Made by a program: the position numbers and the translations under genes. From assembly GCA_949825045.1 (NCBI GenBank), contig OX463806.1:43548208-43612207 (forward strand): DNA of 64,000 bases. Direction: 5' to 3'. How positions within the stretch are numbered: position 1 is the first letter of the stretch; every line of letters begins with the position of its first letter. Source of the DNA: Argyresthia goedartella. Taxonomy: Eukaryota > Arthropoda > Insecta > Lepidoptera > Argyresthiidae. Below the pieces are notes generated by a model. The model made no database searches. It saw only the letters and a list, made by a program, of their open reading frames with translations, and was not told the origin of the DNA. Positions 10,222 to 21,445 of this stretch are shown one piece after another.

Positions 10222-10350
10222 TTATGTTTCCCACTGCTGGACAAAGGCCTCCCATGTTGCAACCACAATTATTTATCCTGGACCTCGTCCGTCCACCCTT
10301 GCAGAAACTTATTGAGGTCGTTCCGCCATCTCCGCCTCGGCCTGCCCCGC
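10222..10350 (-). mobile_element. Lepidopteran RTE-type LINE 3' fragment
   Basis: It starts with cccactgctggacaaaggcc and continues with cacaattatttatcctggacc. I recognise this as the 3' coding end, on the opposite strand, of a very common lepidopteran RTE-type element. Related ends are at 42165-42489 and 52298-52375. Confidence 0.6.
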
Positions 10351-10584
10351 CGCGCCGGGAGTTAGATGGCTACTGGCACGGTCAAACACAGGCACTCAGG
10401 CCAGTTTACTACTTTTTCGGCTTTCTTGTAGTTGACTCGCACCAATGCTATCAGAATAAAGTGACACGTTACTACTAGAGGAAAAGGTGGCAGGCCAGTG
10501 GTACACATTTTGTAAGAACCCCGTATGCACCAATCAACTGTCATGGGATGCATGTCGATATGTCCATAGGGAACCAAAACAGAT

Positions 10585-10800
10585 GAAATACTTTTTGGCC
10601 CCCTTTAATTTATAAAACTAGTATAGTTGTTTTTTATTACTATAGCAGCAACAGAAATATATATTCTGTGACAATTTCAACTTTCTAGTTATTACTGTTC
10701 CTGAGATACAGCCCGCTAAGATGGCCGGATGAACACACAGCGGACGGAGGATTAGTAATTGGGTCCTGTCTGACACCCATCGGGTACAGAACCTTAAAAA
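10585..10800 (-). repeat. Degenerate copy of the GGGTTCCGTACCC interspersed repeat
   Basis: Reverse-orientation landmarks of the repeat seen at 38208 are present: tagcagcaacagaaatatat, gacaatttcaactttctag, cctgagatacagcc, an acagcggacgga block and a final gggtacagaacctta. It is diverged and non-coding. Confidence 0.6.
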
Positions 10801-11509
10801 TTAATAAATATAGTTTCATACATAAAAAAAGCCTTTATTCTTCCTGATCCATGAAAAATTTTAAATAAAATTAAAGTTATCTTTTAACTTATCAAATCTC
10901 AATTAAATGAATATTTTATTCAGATTGATGGAGGACCCTACATTGGGTATAGGCCCTTGCATTTCTCTCCATCTTGAGCTGCTAGGAGCCAGTCTATTAT
11001 AGTTGTCGCCACGACATCGTCAGACAAGAAATGGACCAAGGCTACAGCAACTTACCTAGGACCTATTGGGAGGAACCGAGGTCGCGGCAGAACACGCACT
11101 AGATTGGTAGACTATAGTTACATAGTAAAGATTAAATTGAGATAGTAGTACCTAGTGTCGCTTTTCTCATGTATAAATAAAGTATTCTTTTTTTCATTTT
11201 CGTTTTCATATTGTAGAGTATTGACAACATATTTTTGAAACCATAACAAGTATTTTATCTATTTGGGTCGATAAGAACAAATCGACACGCATCCCCTGTC
11301 TATTGGTAGGTGCCTACGGGGTTCATACAAAATGTGTGCCATCTGCCCACTTTCGCCTCCAGTAGTAAAATGTGGCACTTTATTAGAGCGAGTCAACTAC
11401 TAAAAAGTCGAAAACTAGCATTCGTGCCAGTTTTGAACCGTGACAGTAGCCATCCTAATTCGCCGCCTCGCCATGGCGTCCTTCTTGTGGCACCAACTAG
11501 GCAACGAAG
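10801..11509. other. Intergenic; no gene seen
   Basis: AT-rich sequence without a recognisable frame. A short GC-richer stretch near 11030-11100 resembles repeat debris. Confidence 0.3.
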
Positions 11510-11684
11510 ATAGCCAGCTATAATCGCACGGATGTACCCGATAGTTACACGTCGGAAGTATCTCAGATCTGATCAGTGACTTCGCATACACACACGGACT
11601 TACCCGTCGGATGCACCTAGGATCTGCCCGTCGTCGACGGCAATTCAGATCTGATACGGGCATCAATCTTGCCGTTGTATTCAC

Positions 11685-11747
11685 TTTGGCTAAAACCGTT
11701 AAAATCCGCTAGATCTAGACTAGCGGATCTTAACGGTTTTAGCCAAA
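11685..11747. repeat. Hairpin, 28-bp arms
   Basis: The left arm tttggctaaaaccgtta... (11685-11712) is the reverse complement of 11720-11747 with a single mismatch, around a 7-base loop. Confidence 0.9.
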
Positions 11748-12153
11748 ACTTAATTAATTTTAGCCACCAAAACTAATCTAACTACTTTTGGTAATCTTTT
11801 AGATAAAGACTTGTGGATGTCGAACGAGTAAGTAATTATATGTTTCATGTCTCGCAACCCTGCTGAGGAGCAATCTGGCGGGCCCATCTGCGCTACGCAC
11901 ACTCGTACAATCGCAACAAGTTGGATGCTCGGATCGTATCTGATCCAGTCGATTTGAGCACGGGCACCAGGCAGGCATATCCGTGCCAGTTTCCGGCTAA
12001 AAGGCAGGCATATATGCCCGCCAAGCCAATGTATGGCAAGATCAGGCACGGCGGGCAGATCTGTCGGGTTCATCCGCGCGGTTATGGCTGGCTTATGCGA
12101 AGTCACGTATCAGATCTGAGATACAGTCGACGGATACATCCGTGCATATGTGG

Positions 12154-12193
12154 CTGGCTTTACATTGGCAGTTTAATGCCAATGTAAAGCCAG
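12154..12193. repeat. Hairpin, 17-bp perfect arms
   Basis: ctggctttacattggca at 12154-12170 is mirrored exactly at 12177-12193 around a 6-base loop. Confidence 0.9.
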
Positions 12194-12639
12194 GCATGAC
12201 TCCGCACGACTGTCGGGCGGATCTGCCAGCTACATCAGTGCGTATACAGCTGGCTTATGTCCGCCCATCTGGGTGGATCTGACAGACTTACACCGTTCCA
12301 TTTCAGCTTGGCAGTAATTTATTACTATATTTGTGATCCAAATAGGTAGTTGCGGATTTTCTACCATTTGAGGCAACAAAGCGAGTAGTGAAGCAACTCG
12401 ATTTATCTACTCTGTGTGCGTTCCGGGTGTCATCAAATCACTCTCATGTTACCATGTTGGCGACGGAAAACCTCCTTTTATATGCTTACTATCTATTTTT
12501 TTTTATTTTTTTTTTATGTTTTTTTACAGATTTTTGATTGGTGACTTTCAAGGTGACTGTCATTCGGAACGAGAATCTAGACAGACACAATGAATGTGAT
12601 CCCCTAGTATCAATATATGTCTGTGTGATCCCCTTCGTG

Positions 12640-13066
12640 TCATCTTCAATACATGACATTGGCGGAATTAATGTAGGGATCCACAGTAGAAGCCATCGAA
12701 CCAAAAATTGTATTGACAGACACAATCGTCCACTCACAAGACCCTCTAGCCGACTAAATTTCGGATACGGAAAGCCTTGGGGGGGCCCCTACCACCCCGA
12801 TGGAGATCACTATGGATACGGGACTTAAAGGGGTAATCCCCGCTGGCAGGGAAACCCGTTTCAGCGAGGCTCAGGGGACACCGCGCTCCCACCCCCCGGC
12901 AAGCGCCCAAAGCAGATGTTCGATATAGCCGGTATAACTGAGCGCTTGGATAATCAGGATAAAACCCTCCAGGTCATTCTTAAAGAGATGAGGGCGTTGA
13001 CGTCGTCCGTAGACGCACTCAAAACAGCGGTTGTCATCACATTGATGGGCCATGGTATGGATAGGT
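12640..13066 (+). pseudogene. Gag/ORF1-like fragment of a retroelement
   Basis: Read on + with at least one frame break, a Pro/Gly-rich stretch (GYGKPWGGPYHPDGDHYGYG) is followed by PPGKRPKQMFDIAGITERLD. Next comes an amphipathic segment DKTLQVILKEMRALTSSVDAL, typical of coiled-coil-forming ORF1 or gag N-termini. The frame stops at 13064-13066. No zinc knuckles or polymerase follow. The assignment is by character rather than homology. Confidence 0.35.
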
Positions 13067-14074
13067 AAATTCCTGTTCCCGCGGAGCTACTGGGAGGCAG
13101 ACAAGCTAGCAAAATTAGGGGCAGAAGGCCAGCAATTGGGCCTCCACCATTCTCGCCCTTATCTGCGGAAGCTCTACGGAAAAGGCTCGGGGAAGCCACA
13201 GTACAGCAACAAAACCTATTATCTAGAAAAAACTTTTTATAGATAAGTATAACCATAAATTTACGAATTACTTAATGAGACTGCCACGCAATACCGTGTG
13301 CTGCGCCAGAATTGTCTATTGCTAATTGGCCACCCTGGCTTTTGTTTTGTTTTGTCTAAAGAGACATTGCTTCTTTTCTTTCTCTACGATCGTTGTACAA
13401 AACGTATATCCTGCATTGGTATGTTTGTTTCCGTGTTGTTTTTAGTAAAATAAAGAAGAATATAATGGCTAGACGTTATAGGCCGGCTTGGGAAGCCGAA
13501 CGTTTACTCTGCCGGAGACGACAACGTCGAATTATTAAAATTATTTCGTCCCTTTTAAGTTTTCAACCTTTAAATTAGTAGCATTAGTAGTTTTCTATAT
13601 CTTAGGTTTATTTAACGCATGAATTTATTTATATTATATATACAATACAGTGTAATCTTTCTTTGTTTCTTTGTCCAGTTTTTATTACGTGTTTTGTGTG
13701 CTTTAAAGTAAATTTTAATATGAATAAATACAAAAATAAAAATATGGTGTAGTTATTTCTAAATTAAGTCAAATTAGGTTTGGGGGATTTTTCTAAAAAA
13801 AGTATCACTTTGGGGAAAAATAGTTTTGTATCTGGGGAAATTAGAGAAATCTCATCTGGCAACCCAGCACAGCACACGGGCCGGCAGCACTTGGCCAGTA
13901 CAGACCACAGACAGACCTACAGGCACAGAACACTTCAGACAGAACAGACACTATAGACCGACAAACAAAATTTGCTGTTGTCATTTTCATCTCGGTTTGG
14001 AAGTCAATTTGTTGCAATTTTCTCTGCTTTTTCAATTATTCTGACCTCTCAAACCTTTGCTATAAACGTAAACC
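13067..14074. other. Intergenic and 5' flank of the dephospho-CoA kinase gene
   Basis: A 38-codon basic frame begins at the ATG at 13465 (MARRYRPAWEAERLLCRRRQ) and ends at 13579; it is not recognised. The last ~100 bases before 14075 are pyrimidine-rich and would be the 5' UTR and promoter-proximal part of the kinase gene. No clear TATA box can be assigned. Confidence 0.35.
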
Positions 14075-16235
14075 ATGTTTATCGTTGGATTGACCGGAGG
14101 ACTGGCCACAGGAAAAAGCACAGTTCTCTCAATATTCAGAGAGAATGGGGTTGCGGTAATCGATGCGGATCAGATCGCAAGAAAAGGTTGGTATCCGTGA
14201 GGCTTACTTTTGATTTTCTTTACGAATTTAAAGCTACGTACCTGCGGTCCTCGACGTATCTAGAATTCTGTATGTAATACGTAATTTCAATCAGACACGG
14301 TAAATAGCTCCCTACGCTTCCCGGATCTAAGCAATCTCATCAAATTAACGAACCTATCCTGTACTCTGAAGTGCTCCTATTGGCTTAAACCTAAAACTGC
14401 TTTGAGAATTTGGATACCTACAGAAACTTAGGTACATTATTATAATAATGTTTCTGAACTCTGACTTTACTTGGCAATCCAGCTGTGCGTATCTATAAGA
14501 ATGTTAATAAACAAAATGTTTCATCCACAGTCCTGGAGCCTGGCACCCGAGGCTGGAATGAGCTACGGAGCTATTTCGGTGATGTTGTCTTACATGAGGA
14601 TGGGAAGGTGAATCGAGTCATTCTGGGAGAAATAGTGTTTAATGATATTGAGAAACGAAAAAAATTGAATGCAATCACACACCCCCGAATACAGAGAACC
14701 ATGATAGTTATGGCTGTTAGATATTTCTTCGCTGGACACAAGTATGTTGTTATGGAAGTGCCGCTGCTTTTTGAAACAGGAAAAATGCTGACATTTATGC
14801 ACAAAATCATCACTGTGGTTTGGTAAGCATGTTTAGGCTGATCTTGATTTGCTTTAGTTAGTAACAACAACCCTTGAAATTTTAGTTGACAAGAGTTTCA
14901 TAAAGAGTGCATTTCACCTATAAATTCACTTAGCAGTTAGAATAGCTGTAGTCCACAACTGTCACTGTCACCAAGAAAATCAGTAAATTTCAATGTCCTT
15001 ACAATTCCTGCATTCTAAAATAAGATAGCAGATATGCAAGTACCTACCTAAAACCTCATCACACGAAAAACATAAATACCAAGAAGTATTAGCAAAGTAA
15101 ATGAATATTTATAGTATGTGTTAGCATAGATAGTTTCTCCATAAATTTTGGGTAACACATTTTTCAACAGCTAGGAGCACTGGTTTCATTGCTACGAACT
15201 TGACGGCAAAGGAAATTTAAAGCTGCAATGCACTATAGCAAGCAACTGGATCATCAATTTGAGTTCTTAAACCTTTCGCTATCTCTGCTGGCCCGAAAAG
15301 AATAAATAATAACACAACAATTAAGGGAAATTTTATGTTTTTTGCTCATAAATGCCCACAATAGAATCTACAGTAGGTGACGTCTGTCATAAAAGTTCCT
15401 TTTCAGGTTCTCTGCGTCCCAGCAGGTTAAATGCCTTCCAAAGATTTCCAAAGAAAGAGTCCATTTAACCTCTCACCATCACTTCTGATTCCAGTGAAAG
15501 TGAACAACAGTTTGATCGCCTTTGCAAACGCAACGACTTATCAGAGGACATGGCAAAAAAGAGGATAAACTGCCAAATGCCCCTACAAGAGAAGGCTGCT
15601 AACTCTCATTTTGTCATTGACAACTCTGGTGACATTGAAGGCACTAGGGGTCAGACTGAGAGCATTATAAGAGTCTTGCATCGGTCACGGTTCACTTGGT
15701 AAGCAGCAGTTCATATTAGACAATACGGTATTTGATAAGGTAGTCCAATAAATCCAGAAATGTGTCTCAAGCTAAACATATTTCAACAAAAACATTTGAA
15801 AATATCAGAATCATGTGTTTCCAGCAGTTGTATTTTATAAACACAATATTGTGTTAAAAACACAGCATTTGGCTATGATGTCACAAGCTAATATTTCATA
15901 GAACTCATGAACAAAATTACCGTTTTGACAGGTCCTAAAAGTATCTATTTTGACTAGCAATCATATAACATATTAGACATATCATAATAAAACATAATAA
16001 CATTTAGATACAGGCACAGACATTGCTTCTGGCCCCACACTAGAATACCCTGTGTTGTGGGAACCAGAAACTGTCACAAACATGTAAACATTTAAGGCCT
16101 GGGGTTTTCTTCTGTGTTTTTCTGATATGAGATATAAAAAATGTGCTTACTTTCAGGTACTTCCGTATGGTCCTAGCTGCAGGTCTCCTAGGATTAATAT
16201 TTGGAAGCATGTATTTAATTAGATGGCTTTGGTAA
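14075..16235 (+). CDS. Dcakd: Dephospho-CoA kinase (DCAKD-type), four exons
   Basis: The enzyme phosphorylates the 3'-hydroxyl of dephospho-CoA, the last step of coenzyme A synthesis. Coding exons are 14075-14186, 14531-14822, 15495-15698 and 16157-16235. Every intron begins GT and ends AG, and the phases join correctly (phases 1, 2, 2), giving 228 residues, close to the animal DCAKD length. Exon 1 carries the start MFIVGLTGG and the P-loop GGLATGKST, then the DAD of IDADQIARK. Exon 2 holds LEPGTRGW, the ITHPRIQ block and EVPLLFETG. Exon 3 holds [16 protein letters not shown] (lid region) and FVIDNSGD. Exon 4 encodes a hydrophobic segment ([17 protein letters not shown]) that may anchor the protein in a membrane, as in animal DCAKD. 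No stop or frameshift interrupts it. The splice model is inferred from sequence only. Confidence 0.92.
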
Positions 16236-17479
16236 AACAATGGGCTATATGCCAAATAATGTAAGGTTTCAAATACTATTTATAAATTATTGTAAGAAGA
16301 TACCTACATCATTTCATTTCATAATTACATTCATACATAACTCATTCCAAATGGTGTGTCGGTAAAAGTCGGTATGCTAATGTGGCTTAAGCCTGCATAA
16401 GGTAAATATTAATCTCTTGATCCCCCATAAACTATGGTAGGTTAGGAAGGAAGTGACATTTCAATGTCGCATGTACTCTTTGCAAGTCAATGTTGGTTGT
16501 AAGTAAAATTACAAAAGTATGGTTTATTTGTTCGCTTATAATAATGTCGTAATTCTGTGAAATCATGTATGGGAATGGCAAACTAATGCATTTCGGCCAA
16601 AAATACATTCAGTGAACAACAAAGTGACAAAATTACGTCAACACGCCCAGAGTTAACTTGGATGTTGACATAATTTTGACACTTTGGCTGTATCGATATT
16701 TCTGATTTGTTAAGATGTGTAGATCTTTTTGAGTAGCTAACCGGCTCACATATATCTGATGTTGACTGTACATAAATGTTACCGAAAAGCCATATTCAGC
16801 GATATAAGTCCGCGCCACCACTCATGTCCAGCGACGGAAAGTGGTACTAAATGCGCTAATCTCACAGGCAATTCTCACTGGCAAGATGATGGTGGCGCCG
16901 CCGCCGCGGCTATCGGACTTGAGTGGCGGCGGGGACTCTTATTTCCAATCCTGCTAGAACCACGTTTGTCAAAATGCTGGCTTGCGATAACTACTGAAAA
17001 CATTAGTCTTGCCAGCTACGTAAACATGTGTGACAATTTATTCGTTTTCTTAACTTTTTTTCAAATAGTATGCCGTTTGTGAGTTTTTGATACATCTTTA
17101 AAATACCTGCCTCAAAATCACCAAGGTGGCGAATTTGATTCGGAAGTGAATTTAGCCCAAAAAGAGACGGTATATTGTAATGAGCAATAATTCTGACAAT
17201 CCACATTGTTATGTTTTAACTGTACCCTAATCGAATATCAAGAAAATAAATATTTTATTACTTATTTTTGGAATTTTAAGAAGTTAGGAATCGTCATTTC
17301 GAGTACGAATTGTTTATTTCAAAGTGTTATAATAAAGATGTTACTGAAATCATGAATTCGATAATCCATTACTTTTGTTACCCTTAAATAATAACAAGAA
17401 TTTAAAAAAGTAAGTAAATTTGTAAATTATTTCTGTCAATAGTTTGTCCTGAACGTCATTTATGTCAACGCAGCGGTAA
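16236..17479. other. 3' flank of the kinase gene; repeat debris
   Basis: Directly downstream of the kinase stop, likely containing its 3' UTR. The segment 16961-17110 is a dispersed repeat shared with 53985-54125. No other gene recognised. Confidence 0.4.
16961..17110 (+). repeat. Dispersed repeat R3, copy 1
   Basis: It shares cgtttgtcaaaatgctgg, cttgccagctacgtaaacat and gagttttt...aaatacct with 53985-54125 in the same orientation. Non-coding. Confidence 0.75.
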
Positions 17480-18062
17480 CTTGAAGAAAAATATTACGAC
17501 CTTCAAGCTGTAATCCTCACCGTTGAAACCTTGATGAAAACGAAATTTGACACTGCCAAAAAATAGTCCAGAAATAGTCCTAAATAGTCCACAAAGAAAA
17601 ATAGTCCTCTTATAGTTCCGAAGTTATAGCTATAGGTTGGTGAGGATTACAGCTTGATTCAAGCTGTAATTCTCATCTCTCGTGCAAGCAAACGGAAGGG
17701 TCTATCGACTTGGTTTAGGTTTCAAAATATAGTCCAGAAATAGTCCACACGGCATGCCAAATTTCAGAAATAGTCCTTCAACGTTTCCAGAGTTATTAAG
17801 ATTAAGATTAATTAAGACATCTTGGTGAGGATTACAGCTTGAATCACATGTTCATCAAATATCTTCGGAGCGCCTACGACTTTCAGTTTGAAATTTGAGC
17901 CAAAAAATAGTTCAGAAATAGTCCACCGAGGCAATTATGATTTCCAACTGGTTTACTTTGAAGAAGTGCATTAAAAATACAATGTTTAATTTCCCATACA
18001 TTTCAATACATGTACAATCGTGTACAAAATAATAATGGGGTAAACCCTAATAAACCGGTTTA
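17480..18062 (-). repeat. Dispersed repeat R2, left member of an inverted pair
   Basis: The reverse complement of this stretch matches 20066-20560 over most of its length. Landmarks are taaaccggttta, aaataataatggggtaaacc, ggtttactttgaagaa, repeated agtccagaaatagtcc words and gtgaggattacagcttga. It is internally repetitive, with the 'ggattacagcttga' word recurring every 150-200 bases. No TIR or gene product seen. Confidence 0.8.
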
Positions 18063-18999
18063 ACTCGGTTAATTCAATCAAAGGGCCTGTTTTTAATCTC
18101 TGAAAACTAACGGTAGAATATTGTAGGAAAGTGAGAGACAGATACTATATATAGCGCATAACTCTGTCCCTCACGTTCACGACACTTAACTTTTATGTTC
18201 TCCCATTTAGCCGGACTTACACCAGAGTTTTGATAACCGCTAAATACAGTTTAAATACAACCTTTAATAAAACACGGATGCTTAAGAGCAAAATGGCTGA
18301 CAGGCAATAAGCTTGGCCTGCTTGAGTACGTTTCTTGCCTTTGCTTGTTGTGCTTAAGTTGTGTTTAGACTGTATTTAACGGCTATCAAAAGATCTTAGA
18401 AGACTGAAACTTAAATGAGTTTTTTGTTATAAATAAGTGCGTGACAGCGATTTGGATTTTGAACGGGTCTTCGAGCCCAGGTTGTAGATATGATATAAAT
18501 GTTATATATTTATGTAGTTGATCTAAGATGTAAACAACAATGGCGGAATTAGTATCGCGAACGCGCTGAAAAAATTTCGTCGAAATACGATTTTGCCGAA
18601 ACTTTTAAAGACATCTTAAAGCATTTTTCGGTGGAAATTAGGGCACTAGTGACGAGTGTTTGAAAATCGCGTCAATCGGAACATGACAATTGCAATAATG
18701 ACATCATTGCAATGGAGGAAATTGTTAAGAACTGACAGTCAATGTGTAAATACAACATATTAGCTTCGAAAGAGAACAGATCCATTTATGTTCATTATAG
18801 TTATATATATATATATATATGTTTATATCACATTTATATATATAACTTAGTTTTAATCACAATAATCACAGTCGGTTCATTGGTACAATCATCACATAAC
18901 ATCAAACATTGTTCGATTAATTATAGTCTTAATCATTTCAATTTTAGGTATTTAATTAGTGCTTATCTCGAAATAATTGGCACTTCCACAGTATAAGTA

Positions 19000-19063
19000 T
19001 ACATGAAGGTGTAGTCAAATTTTAAGGGGATATCCCCTTCAAATTTGACTACACTTTTATGTA
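19000..19063. repeat. 64-bp palindrome
   Basis: Centred on ggggatatcccc, with arms reading tgtagtcaaatttt on the left and the mirrored aaatttgactaca on the right. The arms extend to tacat/atgta at the ends. Confidence 0.85.
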
Positions 19064-19087
19064 TATGTAGGGATATCATGTTTCGCC

Positions 19088-19434
19088 ATGAAACATCTTC
19101 AGAGCAACTTTATTTTTAACCTTTTCCAAACATTAATATACAGGCTGTTGTTTTGTAAAGTTACGCCTATAGTACCCATAATTATGAACAACTTTCCCCC
19201 AGAAACATATTGTCGCAAATGGAAAAAAATCGTCACTCATAACATTGACCGATCAGCTGATTACATGGTACTAAGGGAGACCCAAGATGTTTTTTCGTTT
19301 GCGACCGTATATTTCTTGAGGAAAGTTATTCATAATGAAGGGTACTATAGTCCCTTACCCGTGCGTAACTTTACAAAACAACACCCTGTATAGAGAGTTG
19401 AAAAATAAAATTGCTCTGATAAAAACGGTTTCAT
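19088..19434. mobile_element. Nested foldback MITEs
   Basis: An inner inverted-repeat element (19139-19390) begins TACAGGCTGTTGTTTTGTA and ends with its near mirror ...CCCTGTA, flanked by TA on both sides. It lies in the middle of an outer inverted repeat (atgaaac...agagcaa / ttgctctgat...gtttcat) whose arm resembles the inner part of the element at 22723. The simplest reading is one MITE inserted into the loop of another. Confidence 0.65.
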
Positions 19435-19984
19435 AGTGCAAGTTGTTCAGACCAATATTTCTAACCTCTAATTTGATTACACTTTTATTTTACAGCCTGT
19501 ACATAAATCACATGTAATGGACTAAATTATGATTTTTTATCATATCTAAAAAAACAGTCAAAATAGTAATTATAATTGCTAGATCTCTAACCTAAATCTA
19601 AAGTCATGAAAATTACGAATAAATGATGTTGATTTTAAATATTTTCATCATTTTAAATTAGTTTTGGAGCGTCCTATACTTTTTTACAAAATACCATCCT
19701 TTTTGTTTTTTTGTGCTATCTTTTTCAACGCCACAAAATCCAACACTGGTTGTCGTATAGCGCAGCCGGTCTGGCGAGTGGGGTAATAAAATTGTAACCT
19801 CATATTGATTAGAAATAATGAGATGATTTGTACCTTTGTAGGAAGGTAGGCAGTTAGGTACCTACATCAGGGGACTAGCTCATCGCCGCAGCTATGGAGA
19901 TAAAAGGTTGCCTAACGATGTTTCCCATCACCGTAAGAACGTCTGCATAATGTACATTGGTTAAATTACTTATCTCAATGGTAT

Positions 19985-20052
19985 ATGGTCAGCACCGGAT
20001 TCGAACACGCATCTCCTGCGTGAGAAGCGAGTATGAAACCACTAGACCATGG
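19985..20052 (-). other. tRNA-like RNA polymerase III promoter (SINE head or tRNA pseudogene)
   Basis: On the - strand TGGTCTAGTGG (20049-20039) fits the tRNA A box and GTTCGAATCC (about 20006-19997) fits the B box, at a normal spacing of about 32 bases. I could not fold it into a tRNA: acceptor and T stems do not pair. It is probably a SINE head or a decayed tRNA. Confidence 0.45.
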
Positions 20053-20065
20053 AGCTTAATTGGTA

Positions 20066-20940
20066 TAAACCGGTTTATTTGGGTTTACCCCATTATTATT
20101 TTGTACACCACTGTATATTTATTGAAATGTATGGGAAATTAAACATTGCATTTTTAATGCAGTTCTTCAAAGTAAACCAGGTGGAAATTATTATTGTTTT
20201 GGTGGACTGTTTATGGACTATTTTTTGGCAAAAATATCAAACAGAGTCGCAGGCGGTCCGGAGATATTTGATGTTATCAAATGTTCAAGCTGTAATACTC
20301 ACCAAGATATCTTAATAACTCTGGTATCGGTAAAGGTCTATTTCTGAAATTTGGCATGTCGTGTGGACTATTTCTGGACTAATTATTGAAACACAAACCA
20401 AGTCGATAGGTCCTTCCGTTTGCTTGCACGAGAGATGAGGATTACAGCTTGACGTCAAGCTGTAATCCTCACCAACCTAGACTAATTTTCTTTCTTGGTG
20501 GACTATTTAGGACTATTTCTGGTCTATTTTTTAGCATTTTCAAAGGAGATCATTCATTTTGGGCCAAAAATGAAGAGACAAAAAAATGTGATATTCGGAT
20601 AGAACACACAATCCCCATAATTTTTTACTATTACACTAAACCTGTGCTGTAATTTGGCCACGTTTTTACAGGTTATTGAAATTCAATAAAAATTATATTA
20701 GGATAGTTTTTTTTAGAGCATTTGATCGTGTCTATTGAATTATTTTGTATTATAATATAACGCTGGCGTTTGTTTAACCGACAGCCACGTGAGGAAGATT
20801 ATTTGTTTATGTATGTATGTATGTCTGTTCCTATGTTACTTCATATCTACCTAACGGCTCATCCGATTTTGATAAATAATACGTCATTAGATTTGTCTTA
20901 ATTGCGCGATTGTCAATAACGTATTATTTATCAAAACTGG
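20066..20940 (+). repeat. Dispersed repeat R2, right member of the inverted pair
   Basis: It matches the reverse complement of 17480-18062 over its first ~490 bp. Its second part (20555-20940: ttgggccaaaaatg, aatccccataattttttact, ctgttcctatgttacttcat, gataaataatacgtcat) matches the reverse complement of 27660-28130. This is the longest of the three copies. Its far end carries a 20868-20938 inverted repeat around gataaataatacgt. Confidence 0.8.
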
Positions 20941-20953
20941 CAGATAAAAAACC

Positions 20954-21014
20954 TTTTTGTTCAAGATCCTCGAGTTGGGTAATTGTTACGTTACTCGAGG
21001 ATCTCGAACAAAAA
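20954..21014. repeat. Hairpin, 21-bp arms
   Basis: tttttgttcaagatcctcga (20954 on) is mirrored at 20994-21014 with one mismatch; the loop is 19 bases. Confidence 0.85.
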
Positions 21015-21440
21015 CGAAAGAAAGCTCGCTCTTAGTTAGCTATATTATTACTATAATTATTAAAAAATAGCAGACATAGATAAAGAAAAGTGAAATGAAA
21101 CAACATTCAATTGTATATTCAAAAAAATTATGTCATAAAATAAAGAAATAAGTTAAATCTTTAAACCCTATAACAACTAATATCATGTAATACGTATAAA
21201 TAATTTATATACACATCCAGTCCCTATTCACTACAGTCAAACATAAACATTATACTACTCGTATTTTCTATTACACAAGTCACCTACATTCATCACACAT
21301 ACACACATGCACATGCAGTAGCTGATGCACACACAGAGGTATAATTAAATAACTCATAGTTTCTGTTTCAAAAAGAAAAAAAACTTATTTTTTTGTTTTA
21401 AAGCAGAAAATATAGAGTTTTAACTAAGGCATTTTATTAA
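21015..21440. other. Intergenic; no gene seen
   Basis: AT-rich, with a CA-rich stretch near 21270-21320. Nothing recognisable. Confidence 0.4.
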
Positions 21441-21445
21441 TCCTC

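Larger units (their letters stand above)
11510..12300. repeat. Degenerate short-period repeat region with hairpins
   Basis: Variants of short words such as gatctgatc, cgcacggatgt, ggcaggcatat and agctggcttatg recur in both orientations. Two clean hairpins are embedded: 11685-11747 (28-bp arms, one mismatch) and 12154-12193 (17-bp perfect arms). Several open frames run through it, as expected for such sequence, and none is credible as a gene. Confidence 0.5.
18063..20065. other. Spacer between inverted R2 copies; foldback elements inside
   Basis: AT-rich spacer with an (AT)n run at 18806-18828, a palindrome at 19000-19063, a foldback element at 19088-19434 and tRNA-like promoter boxes at 19985-20052. 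No coding gene recognised. Confidence 0.4.

Noticed and set aside
11415..12187. Several frames of 67-118 codons on both strands
   Set aside because: They lie in a degenerate repeat region with hairpins; frames on opposite strands coincide and none is recognisable.
12954..13256. A 100-codon - strand frame with a hydrophobic middle
   Set aside because: It is the antisense of the gag/ORF1-like fragment and shows no support of its own.
18742..18996. An 84-codon + frame beginning near the (AT)n run
   Set aside because: The frame is made largely from the (AT)n microsatellite and shows no family signal.
19985..20052. Possible functional tRNA gene on the - strand
   Set aside because: A and B boxes fit, but acceptor and T stems do not pair, so I list it only as tRNA-like.
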